NCBI GenBank assembly: GCA_039818665.1
Contig: JBCBTJ010000006.1
Span: 1 to 64,000 of the forward strand
Direction: 5' to 3'
DNA length: 64,000 nucleotides
Source: JBCBTJ01 sp039818665
Lineage (GTDB): Bacteria > Pseudomonadota > Alphaproteobacteria > Caulobacterales > Hyphomonadaceae
In this document: positions 1 to 8,129 of the stretch, piece by piece
How positions within the stretch are numbered: position 1 is the stretch's first letter
How the letters are laid out: each line of letters begins with the position of its first letter
Notes under the pieces: generated by a model
Seen by the model: the letters and a program-made list of their open reading frames with translations, nothing else
What the model was told of the DNA's origin: nothing
The model's database searches: none
Translations under genes and position numbers: made by a program

Positions 1-15
1 GGAGGCTTGCGCGCG

Positions 16-169
16 CCCTCACCTCCCACGGCCTTCGGCCGCGGGCCCCTCCTCTCCCGCAGGCGGGAGAGGTGTTTTTCAGCGCTATCTCGAGATCTGG
101 TCCCAGCCCCTCTCCCCCCTGGGAGAGGAGGGACCCATCGCCGCCCAAGGCGGCGATGGGAGGTGAGGG
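16..169. repeat. Composite palindromic intergenic element (REP/MITE-like)
   Basis: A 13-bp perfect terminal inverted repeat (16-28, ccctcacctccca, pairs with 157-169) encloses a chain of internal hairpins: 51-60 with 63-72, 109-116 with 121-128, and 134-145 with 149-160. A further small stem lies around 30-41. There is no coding capacity. The layout resembles the dispersed palindromic units found between genes in many GC-rich alphaproteobacteria, but I could not check for other copies. An open frame crosses it toward the next gene, which supports a downstream start for that gene. Confidence 0.75.
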
Positions 170-348
170 TTCACCGCCCGCGACGCGAAGCCCCCACACA
201 AGCGACCGCGCAGGCGCAGCCGTTCGGGCCAAGCCCGAAACAACCGCGAGCAAGCCAAAGAGACTCCCGAGCAAAACCAAAGAAACTCCCCCGCCTTGCA
301 ATCTCCTCGCTCGTGTCTTATTGTTTTTCAATAAGGTCGGAGGTCCCC

Positions 349-750
349 ATGCGCGCCGAGCTGGTTCGTTTCACGTTGCACGAAGTCGACATCAAGATCG
401 TCACTGGCGAGCGGATGCATGTGCTGCAATGGCGCCGGCGCTTTCTGCATGACGAGGTGCTGCTCGACGGCAAAGTCCAGGCGACTTCCTATGGCGTCAC
501 CGGCCGGGAAAAAGTCTACGGCCTCGTTTTCGGGCGCGACGCGGACGGGACTGGCGGCGAGCAAGTGATGCTCGCCATCGATCCGCGCAGCGCGACCGAT
601 TGGACGAACGGCGACAGCTTCGTCAAAGGCGTCCGGCTCGAGACCGCGGAAGGCCCGCTCATCGCCCATGGCACGCTCGACCCGAAGACCCACGAAAAGC
701 CGGCCACCTTCTCCGATTGGATGCGCAAACATATGGGCATGGAATGGTAG
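349..750 (+). CDS. Conserved hypothetical protein, 133 aa
   Basis: The frame is open from position 7, but the ATG at 349 is the likely start. It has a good ribosome-binding site (cggagg at 338-343), and the upstream part of the frame runs through the palindromic element. The product is soluble, with no signal peptide or membrane segment. It is rich in alternating polar and hydrophobic residues (for example RFTLHEVDIKIV and KVYGLVFGR), which suggests a beta-rich fold. I do not recognise a family. It lies 32 bp before a SnoaL-like gene on the same strand and may be cotranscribed with it. Confidence 0.65.
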   Translation: MRAELVRFTLHEVDIKIVTGERMHVLQWRRRFLHDEVLLDGKVQATSYGVTGREKVYGLVFGRDADGTGGEQVMLAIDPRSATDWTNGDSFVKGVRLETAEGPLIAHGTLDPKTHEKPATFSDWMRKHMGMEW

Positions 751-782
751 GCGGGCGCGGCCGAGTGAGCTAAGCGGGGCGC

Positions 783-1136
783 ATGACCCGCGCTGAAGCC
801 GAAGCTTTCGCCCGCGCCTGGATCGCGGCTTGGAACGATAAGGATCTCGGCGAGATCCTCTCGCACTACGCCGACAATGTCGTCTTCCACTCGCCCCGCA
901 TCGCCGATGTGCTCGGCGAGCCGAAGGCCGCCCTCACCGGGATCGCCGCGCTCCGCGCCTATTGGGAAAAAGCCGCCGCCGGCGCGCCGGACCTCTATTT
1001 CGAGCTCGACGCCATTTTCACAAGCTCGGACGCGCTGACCGTGCTCTATACAAATCACCGCGATCAACAGGTCACCGAAACCTTCCTTTTCGACGCCGAG
1101 GGCAAGGTCCGCGAGAGCGTCGCGGCCTACGCCTGA
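783..1136 (+). CDS. SnoaL-like / NTF2-like fold protein, 117 aa
   Basis: The length and the opening (helix with AWIAAWNDKDLGEILSHYADN, then VVFHSP) are typical of the SnoaL/NTF2-like superfamily of small cone-shaped alpha+beta barrel proteins. Members include polyketide cyclases, ketosteroid isomerases and many uncharacterised small-molecule binding proteins. Residues around 40-60 (LTGIAALRAYWEKA) form the usual second helix. No specific catalytic set is recognisable, so the substrate is unknown. It sits 48 bp before trmD, where rimM is normally found in this neighbourhood. Confidence 0.75.
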   Translation: MTRAEAEAFARAWIAAWNDKDLGEILSHYADNVVFHSPRIADVLGEPKAALTGIAALRAYWEKAAAGAPDLYFELDAIFTSSDALTVLYTNHRDQQVTETFLFDAEGKVRESVAAYA

Positions 1137-1184
1137 GCCCGCCCGCCCTTCCCTCTTGTCCACAGGCGCGCTTAAACGCGCCGC

Positions 1185-1910
1185 ATGTTCGCCGCCACCG
1201 TCCTCACCCTCTTTCCGGACGCCTTTCCCGGCGCGCTCGCCGCCTCGATCATCGGGCGCGCTGAGGCCGATGGGATTTGGGCGCTGGAGACGCTGGACAT
1301 ACGGGACTTTTCCGATCATAAGCACCGATCCGTCGACGACACCCCGGCGGGCGGCGGGGCCGGCATGGTCCTCCGACCCGATGTGGTGGCGAAAGCGGTC
1401 GACAGCGTCGCGCGCGAAGGCCGGCCTGTCATTTATCTGAGCCCAAGGGGCGCCCCGCTCACGCAGGCCCGCGTGCGAGAGATCGCAGCCGGACCTGGCG
1501 TGATTTTGTTGTGCGGCCGCTTCGAAGGTTTGGACGAGCGCGTTCTTGAAGCGCGCGACATTGAGGAGGTCTCGATCGGCGACTTCGTGCTCGCCGGCGG
1601 CGAGATCGCCGCGCAGGCGCTGATCGAAGCGGCTGTCCGGCTGCTCCCCGGCGTCGCGGGCAACGAGGCCTCGCTCGAAGAAGAGAGTTTCGAGGCCGGG
1701 CTCCTCGAGCATCCTCACTATACGCGACCGCGCGTGTGGGAGGGGCTGGAGATCCCGGAGACGCTTCTGTCCGGCGACCACGGCAAAGTGGCGGCCTGGC
1801 GGCGGGCTGAGGCGGAGAGATTGACGCGGGCGCGGCGGCCCGATTTATGGGCCGCCTACCTCGCAAGACAACAAGCGCGAGCGTCGGAGACGGACGATGA
1901 ACATGATTGA
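1185..1910 (+). CDS. trmD: tRNA (guanine-N1-)-methyltransferase TrmD
   Basis: This SpoU/TrmD-class (SPOUT) trefoil-knot enzyme methylates G37 of tRNAs next to the anticodon, using S-adenosylmethionine, and so prevents frameshifting. The 241-aa product has the expected conserved blocks: VDDTPAGGGAGM at about 50-61, the SAM/knot segment CGRFEGLDERV at 110-120, and SIGDFVLAGGE just after. The C-terminal tRNA-binding domain includes HPHYTRPRVWEG. The length is normal. The 3' end overlaps rplS by 14 bp, as expected for the conserved trmD-rplS pair. The usual upstream partners rpsP and rimM are not present in the visible upstream sequence. Confidence 0.97.
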   Translation: MFAATVLTLFPDAFPGALAASIIGRAEADGIWALETLDIRDFSDHKHRSVDDTPAGGGAGMVLRPDVVAKAVDSVAREGRPVIYLSPRGAPLTQARVREIAAGPGVILLCGRFEGLDERVLEARDIEEVSIGDFVLAGGEIAAQALIEAAVRLLPGVAGNEASLEEESFEAGLLEHPHYTRPRVWEGLEIPETLLSGDHGKVAAWRRAEAERLTRARRPDLWAAYLARQQARASETDDEHD

Positions 1911-2454
1911 AACGCTGGAAGCCGAAGAGGCCGCCCGCGTCACCGAAGGCAAGACGATCCCGGACTTCTCGCCCGGCGACACGCTCACAGTGAATGTCCG
2001 TATCACCGAAGGCGACCGCGAACGCGTTCAACGCTATGAGGGCGTCTGCATCGCGCGCTCGGGCAAGGGGCTCAATGAGAGCTTCACCGTCCGCAAGATC
2101 TCCTTCGGCGAGGGCGTCGAGCGGGTCTTCCCGGTTTGCTCGCCGATGCTTGAATCCATCGTCGTGAAGCGCAAAGGCCGCGTCCGCCGCGCCAAGCTCT
2201 ATTATCTGCGCGACCGCCGCGGCAAGTCGGCCCGGATCGCCGAGCGCACCTCGGGCCACGGCGTCGAGACGATCGAAATCGCCACCTCGAAGACCGAGCG
2301 CAAGCGTCAGAAGGCGGCGGAGAAGGAAGCGCGCAAACAACGCGCCGCCGAGGAGCGCGAAGCCGCCGCCAAGGCGAAAGCTGAAGCCGAAGCCGCGAGC
2401 GCCGCCGAGGCCGAGGCCGACGCCGTCGAAACAGACGCGCCCGCGGACAACTAG
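1897..2454 (+). CDS. rplS: 50S ribosomal protein L19 with long charged C-terminal tail
   Basis: L19 lies at the 30S-50S interface. The core (about residues 1-118) is typical: IPDFSPGDTLTVNVRITEGD near the start, then YEGVCIARSGKGLNESFTVRK, and the basic KLYYLRDRRGKSARI at the end of the core. The protein then continues for about 65 residues of Ala/Glu/Lys-rich sequence with coiled-coil character (KTERKRQKAAEKEARKQ), giving 185 aa against about 115 in Escherichia coli. Such tails occur in some alphaproteobacterial L19 proteins. The ATG at 1897 overlaps trmD, which indicates translational coupling. Confidence 0.96.
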   Translation: MNMIETLEAEEAARVTEGKTIPDFSPGDTLTVNVRITEGDRERVQRYEGVCIARSGKGLNESFTVRKISFGEGVERVFPVCSPMLESIVVKRKGRVRRAKLYYLRDRRGKSARIAERTSGHGVETIEIATSKTERKRQKAAEKEARKQRAAEEREAAAKAKAEAEAASAAEAEADAVETDAPADN

Positions 2455-2458
2455 GCCG

Positions 2459-3370
2459 TCAACGCGGTCCGATAAGGCGCTCGGCCGCCGCGTCGCGGAT
2501 CACCCCGCCCAGCGCGCGATAATCGTCTTCGCGCCGCGCGCCGCTTCGCCAGACCAAGTGGATCGATCGATTCCAACGCGGACCGTGCAGGCGCGCGATC
2601 GCGACGTCGCGGCGGCCCTCGATCTCGGATCGGACGTAGAGCTCGGTGACGAGCGCCAGCCCGAGCCCGGTCGCCACCATCTGCCGGATCGCATCAAGGC
2701 TGGATCCTTCATAATCGAAGCGTATTTGCGCGCCCGCCTCTTCGGCCAGCCGCGCCGTCGTCCGGCCCAGCTTGTATCGGTCGCCCAATGTCAGAAGATC
2801 GCGGCCGCGCAAATGCGACGGACCGAGCGCGTCAACGCCGGCGAGCGGATCGTCGACCGGCATGGCGATGAACAGGCGCTCGGTGAAAAGGATCTCCGAC
2901 ACAAGTCCGGTCGCCGCCTCCGGCGCCGTCGCGAGCGCGGCGTCCAATCCGCCATCCAGGATCAGCCCTTCCAATTCGACCGTCGGCGCTTCGCGGACGA
3001 AGAGCCTGAGGTCGGGATAGTCGGCATGCAGCCGCGGCGTGACATAGGGCAGGAGGTACGGTCCCAAAGTGGCCAGCGCGCCAAGCCGGATCAGGCCGCC
3101 CAAATTGCTCGCCCGCTGCGCGGCCACGGCCTCGATTTCGCCGACGAGCTCGAGGACCTGGCGCGCTTTGCGCACTACCTCGTCGCCCGCCGGCGTCAAT
3201 GTCGCGCCGTGTCGGCCGCGCTCCAACAACCGCACGCCGAGCCGTGTCTCTAAAGCGTCGATCTGAGCGCTGACAGCGGACTGAGAGACTCCGAGCCGCC
3301 GCGCAGCTTCGCCATATCGGCCGGTCTCGCTAATGGCCGCAAGGAAGGCGAGCTGTCGGAGCGTTGGCAT
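2459..3370 (-). CDS. LysR-family regulator, OxyR-like but without cysteines
   Basis: The N-terminal winged HTH (about 1-60, MPTLRQLAFLAAISETGRYG and SQSAVSAQIDALETRLG) resembles OxyR-type LysR proteins. A type 2 periplasmic-binding-protein-like effector domain follows. I chose the ATG at 3370 because homologues start just before the TLRQL motif; the frame is open 25 codons further upstream. The translated protein contains no cysteine. The segment where OxyR carries its peroxidatic cysteine reads DLLTLGDRYKLG, so peroxide sensing by a disulfide is excluded. The 303-aa length is normal. It is convergent with rplS, only 4 bp away. The target is probably not the neighbour; a divergent DUF465 gene lies 120 bp upstream. 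Confidence 0.9.
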   Translation of the reverse strand: MPTLRQLAFLAAISETGRYGEAARRLGVSQSAVSAQIDALETRLGVRLLERGRHGATLTPAGDEVVRKARQVLELVGEIEAVAAQRASNLGGLIRLGALATLGPYLLPYVTPRLHADYPDLRLFVREAPTVELEGLILDGGLDAALATAPEAATGLVSEILFTERLFIAMPVDDPLAGVDALGPSHLRGRDLLTLGDRYKLGRTTARLAEEAGAQIRFDYEGSSLDAIRQMVATGLGLALVTELYVRSEIEGRRDVAIARLHGPRWNRSIHLVWRSGARREDDYRALGGVIRDAAAERLIGPR

Positions 3371-3489
3371 ATTCGATCTGTTTTTCCGATGAAACTCAGC
3401 AACCGTTTCGATTGGAAAGATCGTGGCGCCGCGCACATTTCGCAAGCGTGACGCAATAAAGCTCGCACAATAAAGAAAGGCCCGCCCCG

Positions 3490-3714
3490 ATGTTGTCCCG
3501 CCGCGACATTCTTCTAACCCGCCACAGCGCCTTGGAGCGTCAGATCGCCGATGAGCTCGAGCGCCCTGCGCCGGACGAAGCGGCTCTGAAGACGATGAAG
3601 GTCGCGAAATTGGCGCTCAAGGACGAGATCGCGAGAATCGACCGCGCCGCCTGGCGCAAACGGCGCAACAAGCGCGCCATGAGCCGCCGCGGTCTGTTCG
3701 GCGTCGCCGCCTGA
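3490..3714 (+). CDS. DUF465/YdcH-like small basic protein, 74 aa
   Basis: This short helical protein has the pattern of the YdcH/DUF465 family: an N-terminal SALERQIADELERPAPDE helix, then LKTMKVAKLALKDEIARID. The DUF465 hallmark is a LKxxKLxLKDEI-type second helix. A very basic tail (WRKRRNKRAMSRRG) is unusual and could bind nucleic acid or membrane. The start has an upstream aaagaaagg ribosome-binding site. The function of the family is not established. A strong intrinsic terminator follows the gene. Confidence 0.75.
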   Translation: MLSRRDILLTRHSALERQIADELERPAPDEAALKTMKVAKLALKDEIARIDRAAWRKRRNKRAMSRRGLFGVAA

Positions 3715-3793
3715 CATTCCCGCAAGGATAGATTTGAAGCCGCCGCGCCTCCCTTCCCGTCCCACCCAGGCTAGGCGCCTAGCCGCGGCTTCC

Positions 3794-3851
3794 CGCCCCG
3801 CTGCAGCCCCCCGTTCCTCTCTCACTCGGGCTGCAGCGGGGCGAAATTTTT
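3794..3851 (+). terminator. Intrinsic terminator
   Basis: A 16-bp perfect stem (3794-3809 with 3828-3843) with an 18-nt loop is followed by aaattttt at about 3844-3851. It lies 80 bp after the DUF465 gene and before the next + strand gene, consistent with rho-independent termination of the upstream unit. Confidence 0.8.
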
Positions 3852-3986
3852 GAGGCGCTGAGCCGCGCCGGCGGTCGCTGGGGACGATCGAAGCCCACAG
3901 CTTAGCTTTCAAAAATGTCATCGCGCAGGTTGTTGAGAGCACAGCGCCGGTGATGATTATTTGGCGGACGCCGCTCGGAGCCCGCC

Positions 3987-4667
3987 ATGCCCCGCACTGT
4001 TCTGCAGGTCGATACCTCCGCGCGCTTCAGCGAGTCGATCAGCCGCCCTCTCACACGGAAACTCTCGAACGGGCTCGCGCTTGATGCGAGCCGCCTCATT
4101 CGGCGTGATCTGGCGAAGTCCCCGCCGTCGCCGATCACCGAAGCCTGGATGGAATCGGCTGCGCTGCCGGAAAGAGATCGGACGGCCCGCCAGCAAGATG
4201 CTTTGCTCGAGTCCGACACGCTCATTGCGGAGCTGGAGCTTGCTTGCACGCTGGTGATTGGCTTGCCGGTCTACAATTTCGGTCCGCCATCGGTCTTCAA
4301 GGCTTGGATCGACCAAATCGCGCGCGCGGGCCGAACGTTCGATTATATTGACGGCCGGTCGGTAGGCTTGGTCCGAAACAAAGCCGCTTACATCCTCGCG
4401 ACGTCCGCAAGCGACCGGGGCGCGGACGTCCAGGGCGCGATAGACTTCGCATATCGCGCGCTCGCTTTTCTCGGGATCGAGAATGTCTTGACGATCTCCG
4501 CGGAAGGCGTCGGCGCCCTGCTGGACATTGAAAACCAAATTGACGCGATCATTGCGCGCCCGAAATCGCCGCAGAGTCTCGCGAGCGGCGCCGGAGGTCC
4601 AAGAACGCTTGCAGGAGCGCGGTCCGATCCGCTAGCTCTCGACCATGGCCAAAACGCTATACGATAA
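3987..4667 (+). CDS. AzoR-like flavodoxin-fold NAD(P)H quinone/azo reductase
   Basis: The product resembles FMN-dependent NADH-azoreductases: an opening VLQVDTSARFSESISRPLT (FMN phosphate loop), then LELACTLVIGLPVYNFGPPSVFKAWIDQIARAG, in which the PxYNF and FKAWID.I elements contact FMN and the dimer partner. Such enzymes reduce quinones or azo compounds by two-electron transfer. The C-terminal 35 residues (after IDAIIARP) look unlike the family and run 23 bp into leuC. In the +1 frame a tail ending ERLQERGPIR stops at about 4634, so a frameshift near 4560 is possible. Confidence 0.8.
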   Translation: MPRTVLQVDTSARFSESISRPLTRKLSNGLALDASRLIRRDLAKSPPSPITEAWMESAALPERDRTARQQDALLESDTLIAELELACTLVIGLPVYNFGPPSVFKAWIDQIARAGRTFDYIDGRSVGLVRNKAAYILATSASDRGADVQGAIDFAYRALAFLGIENVLTISAEGVGALLDIENQIDAIIARPKSPQSLASGAGGPRTLAGARSDPLALDHGQNAIR

Positions 4668-6036
4668 AATTTGGGACGCCCATCTCGTCCATAAAGATGC
4701 GAACGGCGAAGCGCTGATCTTTGTCGACTTGCACCTCATTCATGAGGTGACGACGCCGCAAGCGTTCGCGGGGTTGAAAGCCGCCGGGCGGCGCGTGCGG
4801 CGGCCGGACCTCACCCTCGCCGTCGCCGACCACAACACGCCGACTGAAGGTCAGTCGCGGGGGCTCGCCGGCATCGAAGACGAAGCCGCGCGCAACCAGC
4901 TCGCAGCGCTCGCGAGAAATGTCGCCGAGCACGGCATCGAGTTCTTTCCGATGGGCGATCTGCGCAATGGCATCGTCCACGTGGTCGGCCCGGAACAAGG
5001 GCGGACGCAGCCCGGCATGACCATCGTCTGTGGCGATAGCCATACTTCGACGCATGGCGCATTCGGCGCGCTCGCGCATGGGATCGGCACCAGCGAAGTG
5101 GAGCATGTCCTCGCCACGCAGACCCTGCGGAGCCGAAAGATGAAGAATATGGCGGTCGAGGTTTCCGGCGCGCTCTCCGAGGGGGTTGCCGCGAAGGATC
5201 TGGCGCTTCACCTAATCGCGGCGATTGGCGCCGCCGGCGGCGCCGGACACGTTGTCGAGTATCGCGGCGAGGGCGTTCGCGCGCTTTCCATGGAAGGGCG
5301 CATGACGCTCTGCAATCTCTCCATTGAAGGCGGCGCGCGGGCCGGACTGATCGCGCCGGACGAAAAGACCCTCGCCTATATGGAGGGCCGGCCCGCCGCG
5401 CCGAAAGCCGGCGCTTGGGAGACAGCGCGCCGGTATTGGGAGGGACTGGTCTCCGACCCCGCCGCCGCCTGGGACAGGATCGTCGAAATCGACGCCGCTC
5501 AAGTCGAGCCGACCGTGACCTGGGGGACGAGTCCGGAGCAGGCCATCCGGCTTTCCGATCAGGTGCCGGACCCCGATACGGTTTCCGATCCCGCCAAGCG
5601 CGCCGCCATCGAACGCGCACTCGATTATATGGGGTTGGACGGCGGCCAAACCCTTGCGGGGGTTCCGGTGCAGCGCGTGTTCATAGGGTCGTGCACCAAT
5701 TCCCGGATCGAAGACTTGCGCGCTGCGGCGGCGGTGGCCGAAGGCGCCAAAGTTGCGGACGGCGTGCGCGCTCTTGTCGTGCCGGGTTCGGGCCTGGTGC
5801 GCGCGCAGGCCGAAGACGAAGGCCTCGACCGGGTTTTCCTAGAAGCGGGCTTTGAATGGCGCGAACCCGGCTGTTCCATGTGCCTCGGCATGAACCCGGA
5901 TATTTTGAGCCCCGGCGAACGCTGCGCTTCGACATCCAATCGGAACTTTGAAGGCCGCCAAGGCCGCGGCGGCCGCACGCATTTGATGAGCCCGGCGCTG
6001 GCGGCGCGCGCGGCGATCACAGGCGTGATCGGGTGA
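4645..6036 (+). CDS. leuC: 3-isopropylmalate dehydratase large subunit LeuC
   Basis: LeuC with LeuD isomerises 2-isopropylmalate to 3-isopropylmalate in leucine biosynthesis. The 463-aa aconitase-family product starts with the canonical MAKTLYDKIWDAH. It contains the [4Fe-4S] ligands: Cys350 in FIGSCTNSR, and Cys410 and Cys413 in GCSMCLGMNPD. Motifs GDSHTSTHGAFGALA and SNRNFEGRQG are also present. Length and motifs are normal. leuD lies about 2.9 kb and leuB about 4.6 kb downstream on the same strand, with unrelated genes between. The stop overlaps the next gene's GTG start (GTGA). Confidence 0.98.
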   Translation: MAKTLYDKIWDAHLVHKDANGEALIFVDLHLIHEVTTPQAFAGLKAAGRRVRRPDLTLAVADHNTPTEGQSRGLAGIEDEAARNQLAALARNVAEHGIEFFPMGDLRNGIVHVVGPEQGRTQPGMTIVCGDSHTSTHGAFGALAHGIGTSEVEHVLATQTLRSRKMKNMAVEVSGALSEGVAAKDLALHLIAAIGAAGGAGHVVEYRGEGVRALSMEGRMTLCNLSIEGGARAGLIAPDEKTLAYMEGRPAAPKAGAWETARRYWEGLVSDPAAAWDRIVEIDAAQVEPTVTWGTSPEQAIRLSDQVPDPDTVSDPAKRAAIERALDYMGLDGGQTLAGVPVQRVFIGSCTNSRIEDLRAAAAVAEGAKVADGVRALVVPGSGLVRAQAEDEGLDRVFLEAGFEWREPGCSMCLGMNPDILSPGERCASTSNRNFEGRQGRGGRTHLMSPALAARAAITGVIG

Positions 6037-6698
6037 AGCTCGCCGATTGGACGCCGCGTCCGCGGCCCGCTCCGGATATCCTGCAGGGCGCGCATGCGCG
6101 ACTCGAGCGATTGGACTGGACGGCCCATGGCGCGGAACTCTTCGAGGCCGTCGCCGAGCCGGGCATTTGGACTTACATGCCAGACGGACCGTTCCCCGAG
6201 CGGGCGTCGTTCGAGGCCGAGTTCGAAGCGACACGGGCGGCCAATGGTTGGGAAACGCTTATCGTCCGCGCGGCGGACGGTCCCGTTCTTGGCATGGCCA
6301 GCTATATGCGGATCCGCGAGGCGCATGGCAGCGTCGAGGTCGGCTGCGTCGCCTTCGGACCGCGCTTGAAACGCACGCGCGTCGCGACCGACGCCATGTA
6401 TCTCATGGCGCGCCATATCTTCGAGGATCTCGGCTATCGCCGCTATGAATGGAAATGCAACAACGCCAACATCGCCTCGCGACGCGCAGCCCTGCGATTT
6501 GGATTCCGCTTCGAGGGCGTGTTTCGAAACGACATGGTCGTCAAAGGCGCGAACCGGGACACCGCCTGGTATGCCATGACCGATGCCGATTGGCGGGTCG
6601 TCCGCGCTGCCTTCGAAGCCTGGCTTTCGCCGACCAATTTCGACGCGGACGGACGGCAATTGGCGTCGCTTAGTGATTTTCGTTCCGAGGTCGCTTGA
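6033..6698 (+). CDS. GNAT family N-acetyltransferase (RimJ/RimL-like)
   Basis: The GTG start at 6033 overlaps the leuC stop, implying coupled translation. The 221-aa product has the RimJ/RimL type of GNAT fold: an early LERLDWTAHGAELFEAVAEP segment, a central beta strand region GMASYMRIREAHGSVEVGCVAFG, and an acetyl-CoA region around KRTRVATDAMYLMARHIFEDLGYRRYEWKC. NIASRRAALRFGFRFEGVFRNDMVVKG then follows, as in acetyltransferases acting on ribosomal protein N-termini or small molecules. The substrate is unknown. Confidence 0.88.
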   Translation: MKLADWTPRPRPAPDILQGAHARLERLDWTAHGAELFEAVAEPGIWTYMPDGPFPERASFEAEFEATRAANGWETLIVRAADGPVLGMASYMRIREAHGSVEVGCVAFGPRLKRTRVATDAMYLMARHIFEDLGYRRYEWKCNNANIASRRAALRFGFRFEGVFRNDMVVKGANRDTAWYAMTDADWRVVRAAFEAWLSPTNFDADGRQLASLSDFRSEVA

Positions 6699-6835
6699 GG
6701 CGCAAGCCAAAAAGTCAATCTGCTCAACGCCGTGGGCCGGCCGGAAAACCGTTTGCGCCCGGGCGACGCGGTGGTTAACCCTTTCGCGCCGCCGGGGAAC
6801 CCGCGCGGACGCACAAGAACCTTAGGGAGGAACAT

Positions 6836-7162
6836 ATGAAAAAACTTCTCTGCGCGGCCGCCGCGCTGACCATCGCCGCAGCGCCGGCCTATGCGGCGAC
6901 TTATACAATCCAATTCGATGGCGAAGACGGCGAGTCCATCACTTGGGCCTTCGCTGAAGACGGCACCGCCACGGCGGGCGACGGCACCGCCGTTCCCTAT
7001 ACTTGGGACGAGGCGACCCTGACCGTTTGCGGGGAGATGCCGGAGGAAGGCCAAGTCTGCGCCACCTTCGCCGCGCTGATGGAAGAAGAGGGCGGCACGA
7101 CGACCTATACGTCGACGACCGGCGTCGGCGGCGCCGCGACGCTGATCTCCGTCGTCGAGTAA
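6836..7162 (+). CDS. Small secreted protein, 108 aa, unknown function
   Basis: A clear Sec signal peptide (KKLLCAAAALTIAAAPAYA, cleavage after about residue 20) is followed by a small acidic, beta-rich mature domain. It contains two cysteines (in LTVCGEM and GQVCATF), which could form a disulfide in the periplasm. The start has a strong ribosome-binding site (agggagg). I do not recognise a family beyond short periplasmic proteins of this shape. It is followed by a terminator and so is probably its own transcription unit. Confidence 0.75.
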   Translation: MKKLLCAAAALTIAAAPAYAATYTIQFDGEDGESITWAFAEDGTATAGDGTAVPYTWDEATLTVCGEMPEEGQVCATFAALMEEEGGTTTYTSTTGVGGAATLISVVE

Positions 7163-7191
7163 AAGCGCTGCGCTTTCCGGTTCCTGCGTAT

Positions 7192-7227
7192 CGACGCCCG
7201 CTCGCCATGAGCGGGCGTCGGCGTTTC
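7192..7227 (+). terminator. Probable intrinsic terminator
   Basis: A 12-bp perfect stem (7192-7203 with 7209-7220) with a 5-nt loop is followed by gcgtttct, 30 bp after the stop of the small secreted protein gene. The T-tract is short. Confidence 0.65.
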
Positions 7228-7291
7228 TGCGGCGGGTGTGCGGATCGCCTTCCGGTGCTAGCGTCCCCAAAGACGATGGAGGGAACGCGAA

Positions 7292-8125
7292 GTGGAGCTG
7301 AAGGCCACGCTTTACGACACTGACGACGACGTCGCGACGATAACTCTGAACCGGCCGCATCGAGGCAACGCTTGGACCGGCCGGATGCACACGGAATACC
7401 GCTACCTGCTCGACAAGGCGGAACGCGACCCGGCGGTCCGTGCGATCATCGTCACGGGCGCTGGAGACAAGTTCTGCGTCGGCGGCGATTCGAAGGCGCT
7501 GGAGGGCCACTCGGATCGGGGCGGCTACGACGCCGGCACGCCGGCGGACCTGATCACCCCCGGCGAGGCGGAGTTGGACGCCTTCCGCGAAGACTTCGCC
7601 TACCATTTCGCGCTCGCCAAACCGGTGATCGTCGCCGTCAACGGGGCCGCCGCGGGCGCAGGCCTTGTGCTCGCCTGCTACGCCGATGTGCGCTTTGGCG
7701 CGGCCGATGCGAAGCTCACCACCGCCCACGGCCCGCTCAATCTGCCAGCCGAATACGGCTTGTCCTGGCTGCTGCCGCGGCTCATCGGCGGATCGCGCGC
7801 CATGGAGTTGTTGCTCTCCAGTCGGATCTTCCTCGTCAAAGAGGCCGCTGAGATGGGCTTGTTCCACAAAGCGTTGCCGCGAGACGAGGTGCTGCCCGCG
7901 ACGATCGCCTATGCGCGCGATCTTATCACACGCGTGTCGCCCGAATCGCTTCGCCAATCCAAACGCCAAGTCTATTTGGACTTGCACCGGGACATCGGCG
8001 CGTCGGTTCGCGAAGCGAACACATTGCTTGGCGCGATGGCGAAACAAACCAATTTCAAAGAAGCGATCCGCGCCTTCCTCGACAAACGGCCAGCCAATTG
8101 GCGCGTCGACGCGTTGGAGGACTAG
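7292..8125 (+). CDS. Enoyl-CoA hydratase/isomerase family protein
   Basis: Crotonase-fold protein of 277 aa. The start is a GTG at 7292 with ggaggg 8 nt upstream. It carries the oxyanion-hole elements: CVGGDSKALEG for the first and NGAAAGAGLVLACYADVRFG for the second, followed by LPAEYGLSWLLPRLIG, which carries a glutamate of the hydratase type. The reaction is probably hydration or isomerisation of an acyl-CoA, with an unknown acyl group. It is followed 4 bp later by a VOC protein, and both lie between leuC and leuD, so they may be cotranscribed with the leucine genes. Confidence 0.9.
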   Translation: MELKATLYDTDDDVATITLNRPHRGNAWTGRMHTEYRYLLDKAERDPAVRAIIVTGAGDKFCVGGDSKALEGHSDRGGYDAGTPADLITPGEAELDAFREDFAYHFALAKPVIVAVNGAAAGAGLVLACYADVRFGAADAKLTTAHGPLNLPAEYGLSWLLPRLIGGSRAMELLLSSRIFLVKEAAEMGLFHKALPRDEVLPATIAYARDLITRVSPESLRQSKRQVYLDLHRDIGASVREANTLLGAMAKQTNFKEAIRAFLDKRPANWRVDALED

Positions 8126-8129
8126 ATCG

